The notes beneath the pieces are model-generated. The model did not search any database. It was not told where the DNA came from and worked only from the letters and a program-made list of their open reading frames with translations. Shown here piece by piece: positions 16,103-23,866 of a stretch of DNA of 52,542 nt. The stretch comes from an uncultured Clostridia bacterium (GTDB taxonomy: Bacteria > Bacillota > Clostridia > Christensenellales > CAG-314): the NCBI GenBank assembly GCA_934203075.1, contig CAKPYT010000009.1, positions 1 through 52,542 of the forward strand, read 5' to 3'. Each line of letters opens with the position of its first letter. Position 1 is the first letter of the stretch. The translations under genes were made by a program, and so were the position numbers.

Positions 16103-16129
16103 ACACCGGAACCAATCGGGAGGTATCGT

Positions 16130-16456
16130 ATGAAAATTAAGAATATGGAATTTTCAACCGTGGTAAACCTGGCAGAACAGGTTGCTTATCAACAAGGGCA
16201 GGTCGTCAGCAAAACGTTGGCACAAAACGAAAAAGTCAGCGTGACGCTGTTTTCCTTCGATCGCGGGGAAGAAATCAGTGCACACAAGTCCGAAGGGGAT
16301 GCCTTTGTCACCTGTTTGGACGGCGTCGGAAGAATCACGATTGACGGAAAACCCTACGTGCTGCGTGCGGGAGAGAGCATCGTGATGCCTGCCGGGCATC
16401 CGCATGCCGTGTTCGGGCAAGAACAGTTCAAAATGTTGCTGGTCGTGATTTTTTAG
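16130..16456 (+). CDS. Small cupin-domain protein
   Basis: A 108-residue single-domain cupin. The two cupin motifs are visible: RGEEISAHKSEGDAFVTCLDG (motif 1, one His retained) and ESIVMPAGHPHAVFG (motif 2). Such stand-alone cupins bind a metal and can be sensors, sugar isomerases or dioxygenase-like enzymes; the reaction cannot be read from the sequence. ATG 16130 is chosen because GGGAGG lies at 16118-16123 and the promoter -10 ends at 16102, which excludes the upstream in-frame start at 16064. The next gene follows closely, so it probably forms a small operon with the AlkD-like protein. Confidence 0.85.
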   Translation: MKIKNMEFSTVVNLAEQVAYQQGQVVSKTLAQNEKVSVTLFSFDRGEEISAHKSEGDAFVTCLDGVGRITIDGKPYVLRAGESIVMPAGHPHAVFGQEQFKMLLVVIF

Positions 16457-16511
16457 GGGAAGTGCGACTTTCATGGGAGAAGAACGTCGGGACATGCCGG
16501 CAGGAAAAACG

Positions 16512-17237
16512 ATGTTGTGGATCGAGGTCAGGAACAGGTTGGCCGCATTGGCAGAGGAAAAGTACCTGCAATTCACGTCGTCTCTCAGCGGAGACGCATC
16601 GCTTCTTGCTTTTGGCGTACGGGTACCGCTTGTGCGGGAACTTGCAAAAGAATTGCTGCAAGGCGCACAGGCGGAAGTCTATGGGGAACAACTGAACGAA
16701 GCCGCAAAAACGACCCCGTTGTATCGCGAAGAGCGGATGCTGTACGGGATGCTGTTGGGGAAAATACGTTGTACGGAAGAAGAGCGGATTCGTCGTCTGA
16801 GGGAGTTTGTTCCGCTTTTGAACTCGTGGGAGACGTGCGACGTATCCGTCGCGTCACACCACTTTTATCAAAAGAATCCACAGTGCTACGTACCGATGCT
16901 GCAAGAGTTTTTGAACTCTTCCCGCACTTTTTGCGTGCGCTATGCCATCGTCGTGCGGATGACTTACTATCTGGCGGATCCCTGCGTGGAAGAGACTTTG
17001 CGCATTCTGGCGCAAAGTTACCCGCAAACGTATTATATCGACATGGCAATTGCCTGGGCCCTTTCCACGGCATACGTCAAGTACCCGCAAAAAACGTGGG
17101 AGTTGCTGCAGTCCGGAAGCATTGCTCCTCGCATCGTAAAAAAAGCGGTGCAAAAATGCTGCGATTCGTTTCGCATTTCCGTCGGGGAGAAACGGCGTTT
17201 GCGCGCCTTCCTGCAAGGACGGCAAACGACGGATTGA
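16512..17237 (+). CDS. AlkD-like DNA alkylation repair protein
   Basis: A HEAT-repeat protein of the DNA glycosylase AlkC/AlkD superfamily, which removes alkylated bases such as 3-methyladenine and 7-methylguanine. Family marks: FGVRVPLVRELAKEL near the N-terminus, the NSWETCDV segment with the Trp and Asp that line the AlkD active site (spacing W-x3-D), an Arg in TFCVRYAIVV, and DMAIAWALSTAYVKYP. Catalytic residues look retained. The start is uncertain: ATG 16512 has AGGA six bases ahead and matches the usual N-terminus (241 residues); ATG 16473 would add 13 residues and has only a distant AGGGG. It follows the cupin gene and precedes the DtxR-type regulator, which has its own promoter. Confidence 0.85.
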   Translation: MLWIEVRNRLAALAEEKYLQFTSSLSGDASLLAFGVRVPLVRELAKELLQGAQAEVYGEQLNEAAKTTPLYREERMLYGMLLGKIRCTEEERIRRLREFVPLLNSWETCDVSVASHHFYQKNPQCYVPMLQEFLNSSRTFCVRYAIVVRMTYYLADPCVEETLRILAQSYPQTYYIDMAIAWALSTAYVKYPQKTWELLQSGSIAPRIVKKAVQKCCDSFRISVGEKRRLRAFLQGRQTTD

Positions 17238-17254
17238 TGTTTTGCTGCACATTC

Positions 17255-17283
17255 TTTACATTTGCACCGAAACGTGCTATGCT
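17255..17283 (+). promoter_or_regulatory. Promoter of the DtxR-type regulator
   Basis: -35 TTTACA (17255-17260), 17-base spacer, -10 TATGCT (17278-17283) with TGC before it. The leader is only about 14 bases, so the GGAG ribosome binding site (17290-17293) lies at the very 5' end of the mRNA. Confidence 0.75.
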
Positions 17284-17303
17284 ATGGACGGAGAAATTTG
17301 TAT

Positions 17304-17678
17304 ATGAAGTATAAAGAATCCGAAGAGATGTATTTGGAAACGATTTTGCGTTTGCAAAAACAAAAAGGGAACGTTCGTTCCAAAGAACTGGCAGAAGCGC
17401 TGGGGTATGCAAAGTCCAGTGTTTCGCGCGCCGTAAACCTGTTAAAAACACGCGGCTATCTGACCGTGGCGGAGGATGGGGAGTTGCTCCTGACCGAAGC
17501 CGGCCGGCAAAAGGCAGTCAACGTGTTTGAACGCCATACGGTACTCACAAAAATGTTGCTGCATTTCGGTGTGCCGCAAGCCGCCGCAGAGGAAAATGCC
17601 TGCATGATCGAGCATGTGATCACACAGGATGTTTTTGTCGCCATCAAAGCTTTTGTGGATCAAAACTGTGAATCCTGA
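17304..17678 (+). CDS. DtxR/MntR-family metal-dependent repressor
   Basis: A 124-residue winged-helix regulator. It starts MKYKESEEMYLETIL, matching the DtxR N-terminus (the Met in EEMYL corresponds to metal ligand M10), then the DNA-binding helix-turn-helix (RSKELAEALGYAKSSVSRAVNLLKTRGYL), wing, and dimerisation part with FERHTVLTKML and ACMIEHVI. The ligands equivalent to DtxR H79, C102, E105 and H106 are all present, so Fe(II) or Mn(II) sensing is likely. There is no C-terminal SH3-like domain. ATG 17304 is preferred to an earlier in-frame ATG at 17262, which lies between the -35 and -10. No metal transporter is adjacent, so its targets lie elsewhere or include the cydDC unit downstream (speculative). 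Confidence 0.9.
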   Translation: MKYKESEEMYLETILRLQKQKGNVRSKELAEALGYAKSSVSRAVNLLKTRGYLTVAEDGELLLTEAGRQKAVNVFERHTVLTKMLLHFGVPQAAAEENACMIEHVITQDVFVAIKAFVDQNCES

Positions 17679-17713
17679 CGTGCGTTTGGGAAAAGCAGAA
17701 AGCAATACAGAGC

Positions 17714-17743
17714 AGCCGCAAGGGGAAACGTTGCGGCTTTTTG
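17714..17743 (+). terminator. Terminator after the DtxR-type regulator
   Basis: AGCCGCAA (17714-17721) pairs with TTGCGGCT (17731-17738), followed by TTTTT. Confidence 0.92.
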
Positions 17744-17802
17744 GTTTTGAAAGCTTTTTAGTGCTTTTTTTGCGTAAAAATCGATAAATTGCTTCAAACC
17801 GT

Positions 17803-17831
17803 TTGACTCCGAGCCGAAAATACACTATACT
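17803..17831 (+). promoter_or_regulatory. Promoter of the cydDC leader
   Basis: -35 TTGACT (17803-17808), 17-base spacer, -10 TATACT (17826-17831). One of the best matches to consensus in the window; the RNA would start at about 17838, exactly where the first leader hairpin begins. Confidence 0.85.
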
Positions 17832-17837
17832 AAAACC

Positions 17838-18134
17838 AGTTCGCGGAGGCGAACTTATTTTACCGTGCGGAAGTTCGCTTTTGCGAACTTACAAGCCGGG
17901 AAGCGAAATTTTAAAAGGGGCAGTCCCTTTTCTTTTTTGAGGGAAGGTTCGCCGATGCGAACCTCCTGTGCAAAAACCGTTGCACGGTTTCGGCCGGGCG
18001 AAGGGGATCGCGGCAGTTGCCGGGAAGAAAAGAAGAAGGAGGCTGTTTTGGGAACGGTTCCGTTTCCGAAGTGAAAATTTCGTTTTGCGGAATCGTGCGG
18101 AGAGTAAAAATTGTCAAATACAGGAGGAGGAAAC
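17838..18134 (+). promoter_or_regulatory. Hairpin-rich 297-base leader of cydDC, candidate cis-regulatory RNA
   Basis: Three hairpins share the core GTTCGC/GCGAAC with different 4-base loops: AGTTCGC-GGAG-GCGAACT (17838-17855), AAGTTCGC-TTTT-GCGAACTT (17871-17890) and AGGTTCGC-CGAT-GCGAACCT (17945-17964). Between the second and third lies a terminator-like hairpin, AAAAGGG (17913-17919) with CCCTTTT (17925-17931) followed by C and six T. A further stem, GTGCAA with TTGCAC, is at about 17968-17985. The conserved core with changing loops and a changing outer pair (T-A in copy 2, C-G in copy 3 next to the core) suggests selected structure. The leader ends in AGGAGGAGG before GTG 18135. I do not recognise a known riboswitch class. 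Confidence 0.6.
17913..17938 (+). terminator. Terminator-like hairpin inside the cydDC leader
   Basis: A 7-bp stem (AAAAGGG/CCCTTTT, loop GCAGT) followed by CTTTTTT, about 75-100 bases after the predicted RNA start. It could release a short RNA of roughly 100 bases or attenuate cydDC. Confidence 0.6.
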
Positions 18135-19862
18135 GTGTTAGACAAGGATTTATTCAAGCTGATCGGCGACAATAAAAAGTATGTAGCTGTCAGCGTGGTG
18201 TTGCAGGTGCTCAGTTTGGTTGCAAACATTGCAATCACGGCATGCATTTGTCAAACGGTGTATTTGCTTTCCTCGGGGGCACAGCTGGCGTCTGATTGGA
18301 TTCCGGCCGTCGGTGCTGTGGCGGCAATTCTGCTGCGTGTTGTATGCAGCGTTGCGTCCGGTGACGTAAAGGACGTATTGGGCCGCAGAATCAAAAAGGA
18401 TCTGCGGGAAAAGGCGTACCGCAAAATTGTAGAACTGGGCATCAAATCGACCGACGAACTCGGCATGTCCGGGCTTACGCAGGTGGGCATCGAAGGGATC
18501 GAACAATTGGATTTGTACTTCACTTCGTATCTTCCGCAGTTCTTTTTTGCCATGATTGCGCCTTTCGTAATTTTTGCGATTTGCGTCTGGGTGGATTGGC
18601 GCTCTTCTTTGGTGCTGCTCGGCTGTATTCCGCTGATTCCGCTATCCATTCTCGCCGTTTCCCGGTACGCGAAAAAAATCTTTTCCAAATATTGGGGAAA
18701 GTACACCGATATGGGCGATTACTTTTTGGATAACGTCCAAGGGCTGAAGGAATTGAAGCTCTTTCAGGCGGATGAAGCGGTGCATAAAAAATTGAACGGC
18801 AGTGCGGAAGATTTCCGCAAGGCGACGATGAGTGTTCTGACCATGCAATTGGTCAGCACCACCGTGATGGACACGGTGGCTTACGGCGGTGCCGGCCTCG
18901 GCATTGCCATGGCGATTTGCGGCACGATCTTCTGGGGATTGTCTCCGCTTGCCGCGTTGTTCATCACGCTTGTTGCGGTAGAATTCTTCTTGCCGCTGCG
19001 TGCCTTCGGGTCTGCGTTCCACGTGGCAATGAACGGCGCCAGCGCCGGGAAAAAACTGAACACGCTGCTGCAACAGAAGGCAACGCCGTGGGGAACGAAA
19101 GACGTGCAGGGAACGGAAATCGAGTTGAAAGACGTTTCGTTCTCCTACGATGAACAGCGTGAAGTGCTGAAACACGTGAACATGCAATTTCAAAAGAACC
19201 GCATGACGGCAATCGTCGGGGAAAGCGGCTGCGGAAAATCCACGGTGGTAAGTTTGCTTTCCGGGGTGCATCCGGTTACGTCCGGGCAGATCCTCGTAGG
19301 GGGTACCCCTTTGCAGGAACTCTCCCGCGAAAGTTGGTACCAATCGCTTGCCGTAGTCAGCTGCAATACCTACGTGTTTAACGAATCTCTGCGGGAAAAC
19401 TTCCACATGGCAAATGCCTCCGTTTCGGACGAAAAGATTTACGAAGCACTTGCAAAAGTAAATATGGATGAGTTCGTACGGCAGAACGGCGGGCTGGATA
19501 AGATCATTTCGGAAGACGCTTCGAATCTTTCCGGCGGGCAAAAGCAGCGGTTGGCGATTGCCATCAGTTCGGTCGGCGACAAGCAGGTATACGTGTTTGA
19601 CGAAGCAACCAGCAATATCGACGTAGAGTCGGAATCGATCATCATGGAGAATATCCGTGCCTTGGCAAAAGAAAAGAGCGTAGTGCTGATTTCGCACCGT
19701 TTGGAAAACGTTGTGCCTGCCGATGAAATTTATTATATGGAAAACGGCGAAGTCAAAGAAAGCGGAACCCACGCAGAGTTGATGAAACAAAACGGCGGGT
19801 ACGCAAAGCTATATTCCACGCAAAAAGCTTTGGAAAAGGGCTTTGAGGAGGTAGCGAAATGA
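18135..19862 (+). CDS. cydD: ABC exporter subunit, CydD type (fused membrane and ATPase domains)
   Basis: A 575-residue half-transporter: about six membrane segments in residues 1-315, then an ATPase domain. CydD-like marks in the membrane part: GLTQVGIEGIEQLDLYF, YLPQFFFAMIAPF, VDWRSSLVLLGCIPLIPLS, and FLDNVQGLKELKLFQ. The ATPase has GESGCGKST (Walker A), NLSGGQKQR (signature), VYVFDEATSNID (Walker B with catalytic Glu) and SHRLENV (H-loop). In E. coli CydDC acts on thiols and heme and is needed for cytochrome bd; no cydAB lies here, so the substrate is open. Start GTG 18135 is set by AGGAGGAGG at 18122-18130; the earlier in-frame ATG at 18111 has no ribosome binding site. The 3' end overlaps cydC by four bases. 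Confidence 0.85.
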   Translation: MLDKDLFKLIGDNKKYVAVSVVLQVLSLVANIAITACICQTVYLLSSGAQLASDWIPAVGAVAAILLRVVCSVASGDVKDVLGRRIKKDLREKAYRKIVELGIKSTDELGMSGLTQVGIEGIEQLDLYFTSYLPQFFFAMIAPFVIFAICVWVDWRSSLVLLGCIPLIPLSILAVSRYAKKIFSKYWGKYTDMGDYFLDNVQGLKELKLFQADEAVHKKLNGSAEDFRKATMSVLTMQLVSTTVMDTVAYGGAGLGIAMAICGTIFWGLSPLAALFITLVAVEFFLPLRAFGSAFHVAMNGASAGKKLNTLLQQKATPWGTKDVQGTEIELKDVSFSYDEQREVLKHVNMQFQKNRMTAIVGESGCGKSTVVSLLSGVHPVTSGQILVGGTPLQELSRESWYQSLAVVSCNTYVFNESLRENFHMANASVSDEKIYEALAKVNMDEFVRQNGGLDKIISEDASNLSGGQKQRLAIAISSVGDKQVYVFDEATSNIDVESESIIMENIRALAKEKSVVLISHRLENVVPADEIYYMENGEVKESGTHAELMKQNGGYAKLYSTQKALEKGFEEVAK

Positions 19863-21547
19863 AAACGGAACAAAAAGCACAAAGAAGCAGTTTCAAAATC
19901 ATGGCCGGGTTGATTGTGCTTCTCGGCAGTCTGGCCTATATCGTAGTTCTGGCGGTCATTAACGGCAGCCTCGGCTTCCTTACGGCAATGGGCGTAACCG
20001 TGTTCGGTTCCCTCGGTGTGGTAAAAGCGTTGGGCGAACCGGTTGCTCTTTCCTATGGGTGGATCATCGGCTTAACCATCGGCTGCGGTCTGATTCGCGG
20101 CGGGCTGCGTTATTTCGAGCAATATTCCAACCACTACATCGCATTCCGTCTGCTGGCGGTTTTGCGTAATAAAATTTTCGGAGCCCTTCGCAGACTTTGC
20201 CCCGCAAAACTGGAAAATAAGCAAAAGGGCAGCATCATTGCAATGATCACGGCAGATATCGAGACGTTGGAAGTATTCTACGCTCATACGATTTCCCCCG
20301 TGTGCATTGCCGTGCTGGTTTCTCTCACGGTATTCTTGGGACTCGGGTTCGGAATTCATTGGTATCTGGCATTGGTGGCTCTTGCGGGATATCTCGTCAT
20401 CGGGATCGTTATCCCCGCATGCTCTTCCAAAAAATTACAGGAAAGCGGCACCCGGTATCGTGCGGAATTTGCATCGTTCAATGCATACTTCCTGGATAGC
20501 ATCAAAGGGGTTCGGGATATCGTGCTGAACAACGCCGGGGATCGGCGTGTGGAAGAAGTGAACCAACGCTCCGGCGAATTGCTGGCAGAAACAAAAAAAA
20601 TGAAACATCGTACCGTGCGGGTAGGCGCGGTTACGGAACTGTGCATCACGCTCTTTGTGGCGGCGGCGATTGTCGTTGGGGTTCTGCTGGTTTCTTCCGG
20701 GGAACTCAGTTTAGGCAAAATGATTGTCGCAACGGTTGCGATTTTCGGTAGTTTCGGCCCCGTGCTTGCCGTCTCTGCTTTACCGGGGAACCTGTCTCAG
20801 ACGTTTGCCGGCGGAGAAAGAGTGCTGAGTCTGCTGGAGGAAAAACCTGCCGTGGAAGAAGTGACCGACGGGAAATGCATCGATTTTGCGGAATTGCAGG
20901 TAAAAGACCTTGCGTTCTCCTATGACGGGCAGCAAAAAGTGCTGGAAGACGTGCAAATGCACGTGCAGAAGGGAGAAATCGTCGGCATTGTGGGGGATAG
21001 CGGTTGCGGTAAGTCCACGTTCCTGAAACTTTTGCTGAGATTCTGGCAAAAGGACAAGGGCGCCATCGATTATGACGGCACGGACGTAGACGCCGTTGAA
21101 ACGGCAAGCCTGCTGCAAAACGTCACAATGGTTTCGCAAAGCACTTATCTGTTCCATGATACGATTGCGGAAAACCTGCGCATTGCCAAACCGGATGCAA
21201 CGCAAAGCGAGTTGGAAGAAGCTTGCCGTATGGCGTCCGTGCACGATTTCATCGTGTCCCTGCCGAACGGTTACGAAACGCAGGTTGCAGCCTTAGGGGA
21301 TAACCTTTCCGCAGGCGAAAAGCAGCGTATCGGGCTGGCGCGTGCCTTCTTGCGGGGCAGTTCGTTGATTCTGTTCGACGAGCCCACCAGCAACGTGGAT
21401 AGTATCAACGAGGGCATGATCCTGAGTGCAATGAAACGGCAAAAAGATAAAAAGGGAATCATTCTGGTATCGCACCGCGAATCGACTATGGCGATTGCGG
21501 ATCGCGTTTACCGTATGCAAAACGGCAAAATGGAGCCGGTAAAATAG
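19859..21547 (+). CDS. cydC: ABC exporter subunit, CydC type (fused membrane and ATPase domains)
   Basis: A 562-residue partner of the preceding gene, joined by an ATGA overlap. The membrane half carries the CydC-like stretch GGLRYFEQYSNHYIAFRLLA and RLCPAKLENKQKGSI, followed by ITADIETLEVFY. The ATPase half shows GDSGCGKST (Walker A), a slightly altered signature NLSAGEKQR (usual second G replaced by A), LILFDEPTSNVD (Walker B) and SHRESTM (H-loop). So the pair is a heterodimer in which one signature motif is less canonical, a common pattern in such exporters. A strong terminator follows 40 bases after the stop, so the surface-protein operon downstream is separate. Confidence 0.85.
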   Translation: MKTEQKAQRSSFKIMAGLIVLLGSLAYIVVLAVINGSLGFLTAMGVTVFGSLGVVKALGEPVALSYGWIIGLTIGCGLIRGGLRYFEQYSNHYIAFRLLAVLRNKIFGALRRLCPAKLENKQKGSIIAMITADIETLEVFYAHTISPVCIAVLVSLTVFLGLGFGIHWYLALVALAGYLVIGIVIPACSSKKLQESGTRYRAEFASFNAYFLDSIKGVRDIVLNNAGDRRVEEVNQRSGELLAETKKMKHRTVRVGAVTELCITLFVAAAIVVGVLLVSSGELSLGKMIVATVAIFGSFGPVLAVSALPGNLSQTFAGGERVLSLLEEKPAVEEVTDGKCIDFAELQVKDLAFSYDGQQKVLEDVQMHVQKGEIVGIVGDSGCGKSTFLKLLLRFWQKDKGAIDYDGTDVDAVETASLLQNVTMVSQSTYLFHDTIAENLRIAKPDATQSELEEACRMASVHDFIVSLPNGYETQVAALGDNLSAGEKQRIGLARAFLRGSSLILFDEPTSNVDSINEGMILSAMKRQKDKKGIILVSHRESTMAIADRVYRMQNGKMEPVK

Positions 21548-21587
21548 CCTCCTCCGATTGGGCGAGGGGAAACTCTTGCCAGTCGAG

Positions 21588-21615
21588 CGACCGCGGAAAC
21601 GCGGTCGTTTTTTTT
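21588..21615 (+). terminator. Terminator after cydDC
   Basis: CGACCGCG (21588-21595), loop GAAA, CGCGGTCG (21600-21607), then eight T. A GNRA loop closed by a G-C pair makes it very stable. Confidence 0.97.
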
Positions 21616-21791
21616 ATGTCGGAACTGCTTTTCGTTTTTGGAAGGAGGGCCGGCTGTTTCCAAGAAATCCGGCCAGGCGTGCAAAACGTAAAGAAAGCGT
21701 AAAAAGAGCAAAAAAGCAGAGAAAATGCTGTCGATTTGTCCCGTTTTTTACACTTTCCGGCAGTTTTTTTCGAAAAGTTCTTGAGAGGGTA

Positions 21792-21820
21792 TTCACAATT
21801 ATTCACCCATCGTGTATAAT
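21792..21820 (+). promoter_or_regulatory. Promoter of the SipW-type surface-protein operon
   Basis: -35 TTCACA (21792-21797), 17-base spacer, -10 TATAAT (21815-21820). The transcript would have a leader of about 134 bases. The rest of the gap (21616-21791) shows no gene. Confidence 0.75.
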
Positions 21821-21960
21821 GTATAGGATAAAAACGGGGGAAAAGAAGCCCTTGCGGCCGGCAATGTTTTTTGTTGCAATCCTCCGAAACGAAAAGAGCT
21901 TTCCGCAGTGCGGACAGTTCGAAACACGAAAAAACGTTTTGGCAGATAACGGAGGGAGAA

Positions 21961-22446
21961 ATGAAACGGAAGAACGTCCTCTATTTGATTTTACTTTGTG
22001 CAATCTCGGCGATGATTTTTGCGGGATGGGCCGTCGTATCGAACACAGGAAACTCCCTGCAAATGGAATTGAATCGGGACGGCACGTCCGGGAAAACACT
22101 GGAAATTACGGAAAGTGATTTTGTACCGGGCGAAGAAAGAACCTACGAGTTGAAATTAGTCGGCGGCGAGGGAGCCTACGATTTTACGTTGAGTTTTCGG
22201 CAAAAAGAGAGCGGCACCTTGCAGAACTATCTGTACGTGACGGTGAAAGCGGGCGACGTGCAGCAAAAGAAATCGCTGCGGGAACTGCTTGCGGGGGAAA
22301 CCCTTCGGTTCCGCAGTGATGCGGATGTTCTCGTCCTCACGTATTCGATGCCGAAGGAAGTCGGTAACGAGGCACAGGGGGCGGTTGCGTCCTTCGACCT
22401 GACGATTACCGCAGCAAGGGGAGCCGGAGATGAAGCAGACGCTTAA
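21961..22446 (+). CDS. Small exported protein, TasA/CalY-like in outline
   Basis: A 161-residue protein: a Lys/Arg start (MKRKN), one hydrophobic segment at about residues 6-27, and a beta-rich extracellular part. ESDFVPGEERTYELKLVGGEGAYDFTLSF resembles the 'proline-glycine-acid then beta strand' segment of TasA/camelysin-type fibre proteins, but the usual ALFSD cleavage site is missing (AVVSNTGNS here), so it may stay membrane anchored. GGAGGG precedes ATG 21961. It is first in the operon and its end overlaps the signal peptidase gene by 17 bases, arguing for tight coupling. Assignment to the TasA superfamily is inference from pattern and context. Confidence 0.65.
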   Translation: MKRKNVLYLILLCAISAMIFAGWAVVSNTGNSLQMELNRDGTSGKTLEITESDFVPGEERTYELKLVGGEGAYDFTLSFRQKESGTLQNYLYVTVKAGDVQQKKSLRELLAGETLRFRSDADVLVLTYSMPKEVGNEAQGAVASFDLTITAARGAGDEADA

Positions 22447-23179
22447 AAAAGCTTTCCGCATCGTATCGGACGTATTGCTTTTTCTGTTCGTTGCGGTCTG
22501 TGCCTTTTGTGTGGTGCTTACCGTTTCCTCCAAGCGCAACGAGGACGGTTCCGCACAGTTTTTGGGCTATCGGTTGCTGTTTGTGCAATCCGCTTCGATG
22601 GAGCGCTGCGAGGAAACCTGGGAAGAAGTACAAAAATATCGTGTAAAAGATTTGCCTACGGGCACGTGTATTTTCGTACAGACCGTGCCGGAGGATGCAA
22701 AAGAGAAAGAGGCGTGGATTCGTTCTTTGCAAGTGGGGGATGTCGTAACGTTTCGGTATGTCGTCGGGCAGCAGGAAACGATTACGCACCGCATTGTGTC
22801 TTTGCGGGAGGACGGTGCGCACTACTACGTTTCGCTGCAGGGGGATAACCGTACCGAAGGCACGACGCAGCAGGTGTTCGACGCCTTTGCGGAGGACAGC
22901 CCGAATTATATCGTCGGAAAAGTGATCGGGCAAAGCCTCTTTTTGGGCAGGATGATTTCTTCCCTCAAGACGCCTGCCGGAATTGCGTTGATTGTTCTGT
23001 TGCCTTGTCTGTTTATCATTTCGCTGGAAGTTTCGCGCATTGTCGGTGCGCTGAAGGAATCCGGAAAAAGAGAGTCGGCAGAGCAACTGGAAAAAACGAA
23101 AGAGATAGAACAACTGAAAGAGCGTCTTGCCGCCTTGCAGCAGGAGGTTCTCGAAAAACAGAATAGCGGAAAACGCTGA
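22430..23179 (+). CDS. sipW: SipW/ER-type signal peptidase I with coiled-coil tail
   Basis: A 249-residue membrane peptidase that should cut signal peptides of the cargo proteins encoded next to it. An N-terminal membrane segment (about residues 13-31) is followed by the catalytic Ser in FVQSASMERC and then GDVVTFRYVVGQQETITHRIVSL, where His (in THR) replaces the Lys of ordinary bacterial signal peptidases. That Ser-His form is the archaeal/ER type represented in Bacillus by SipW. SLQGDNRTEG provides the conserved GDN. A second membrane segment (about 181-203) precedes a charged coiled-coil tail (about 205-249), making it longer than SipW (190). An ATG within the upstream gene starts it. Confidence 0.88.
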   Translation: MKQTLKKAFRIVSDVLLFLFVAVCAFCVVLTVSSKRNEDGSAQFLGYRLLFVQSASMERCEETWEEVQKYRVKDLPTGTCIFVQTVPEDAKEKEAWIRSLQVGDVVTFRYVVGQQETITHRIVSLREDGAHYYVSLQGDNRTEGTTQQVFDAFAEDSPNYIVGKVIGQSLFLGRMISSLKTPAGIALIVLLPCLFIISLEVSRIVGALKESGKRESAEQLEKTKEIEQLKERLAALQQEVLEKQNSGKR

Positions 23180-23190
23180 AGGAGAGGAGT

Positions 23191-23865
23191 ATGCAAACAG
23201 CAATCATTGTCTTTATGGTTTTTGCAACGCTGATCGGTCTATTTTCGGTAGGCCTCACCGTAGCGGATCTTGTGAAAGAACGCAAAGGCGAGAAAGCCTC
23301 CGGCGAAAAGGCCGAGCCGGAAGAAAAGGCGGAACAACCGAAAAAGAGCGAAGAACCTTTGTCTGCAAAAGAAGAGGAGAAAGAGGCGCCGCTTTCGGAA
23401 CTTGCCGCAACCGTTGCAGGGATGGACGGGCAGGCGGTCGTTTTTGCAAAAACGATTGGCGAAACGTTGGAAGAAAAGTACCTGAAACTTTCGAAAGACG
23501 AAAAGCGCTACTACGACGAAATCGTAAAGCACGCTGCGGCTATCGAGGGTAGTAAACGGGTGAAAAACACCAGATACGAGGAGTACAAACTCGGCAACAG
23601 CCGTTTGGTGCGTGTCTTAATCAAACGCGGAGTGATCGTTTGCGAATACCTGATGCTGAACGAGAACTTCAAAAAGTATCTGGACGAAAACAAGGTGAGC
23701 GTCAAACAGGCGCCGACGACACTGAAGGTGACGGACGAAGTTTCTTTGCAGGTGGCCAAAGACGGTATTGATATTTCGAACCGGATCATTGCCGAAGAAA
23801 AAGCCTATAAGAAGGAACTGGCAAAGATGCGTCGCCGTGCAAAGAAAAATACAGAGGAGGCCTGA
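23191..23865 (+). CDS. Membrane protein with an unnamed 'YYDEIV' domain, copy 1
   Basis: A 224-residue protein of a family I do not recognise. It has an N-terminal membrane segment (about residues 3-27), a charged Glu/Lys-rich linker (about 30-75), then a compact domain (about 85-190): EEKYLKL, YYDEIVKHA, RYEEYKLGNSRLVRVLIKRG, VCEYLML and KVTDEVSL. It ends in a basic helix (KKELAKMRRRAKKN). With the segment at the N-terminus and so many Lys/Arg after it, the domain could well face the cytosol. A second copy of this domain (about 55% identical by eye) is encoded at 50644-51300, also beside exported proteins. It lies 11 bases after sipW and one base before the cargo gene, so it is part of the operon. 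Confidence 0.75.
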   Translation: MQTAIIVFMVFATLIGLFSVGLTVADLVKERKGEKASGEKAEPEEKAEQPKKSEEPLSAKEEEKEAPLSELAATVAGMDGQAVVFAKTIGETLEEKYLKLSKDEKRYYDEIVKHAAAIEGSKRVKNTRYEEYKLGNSRLVRVLIKRGVIVCEYLMLNENFKKYLDENKVSVKQAPTTLKVTDEVSLQVAKDGIDISNRIIAEEKAYKKELAKMRRRAKKNTEEA

Positions 23866-23866
23866 C

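Noticed and set aside
16064..16129. Longer cupin N-terminus starting at 16064
   Set aside because: It runs through the -35 and -10 boxes and has no ribosome binding site; ATG 16130 follows GGGAGG.
17924..17944. Antiterminator TCCCT/AGGGA in the cydDC leader
   Set aside because: The second arm (17940-17944) is made only after the T run, too late to stop termination.
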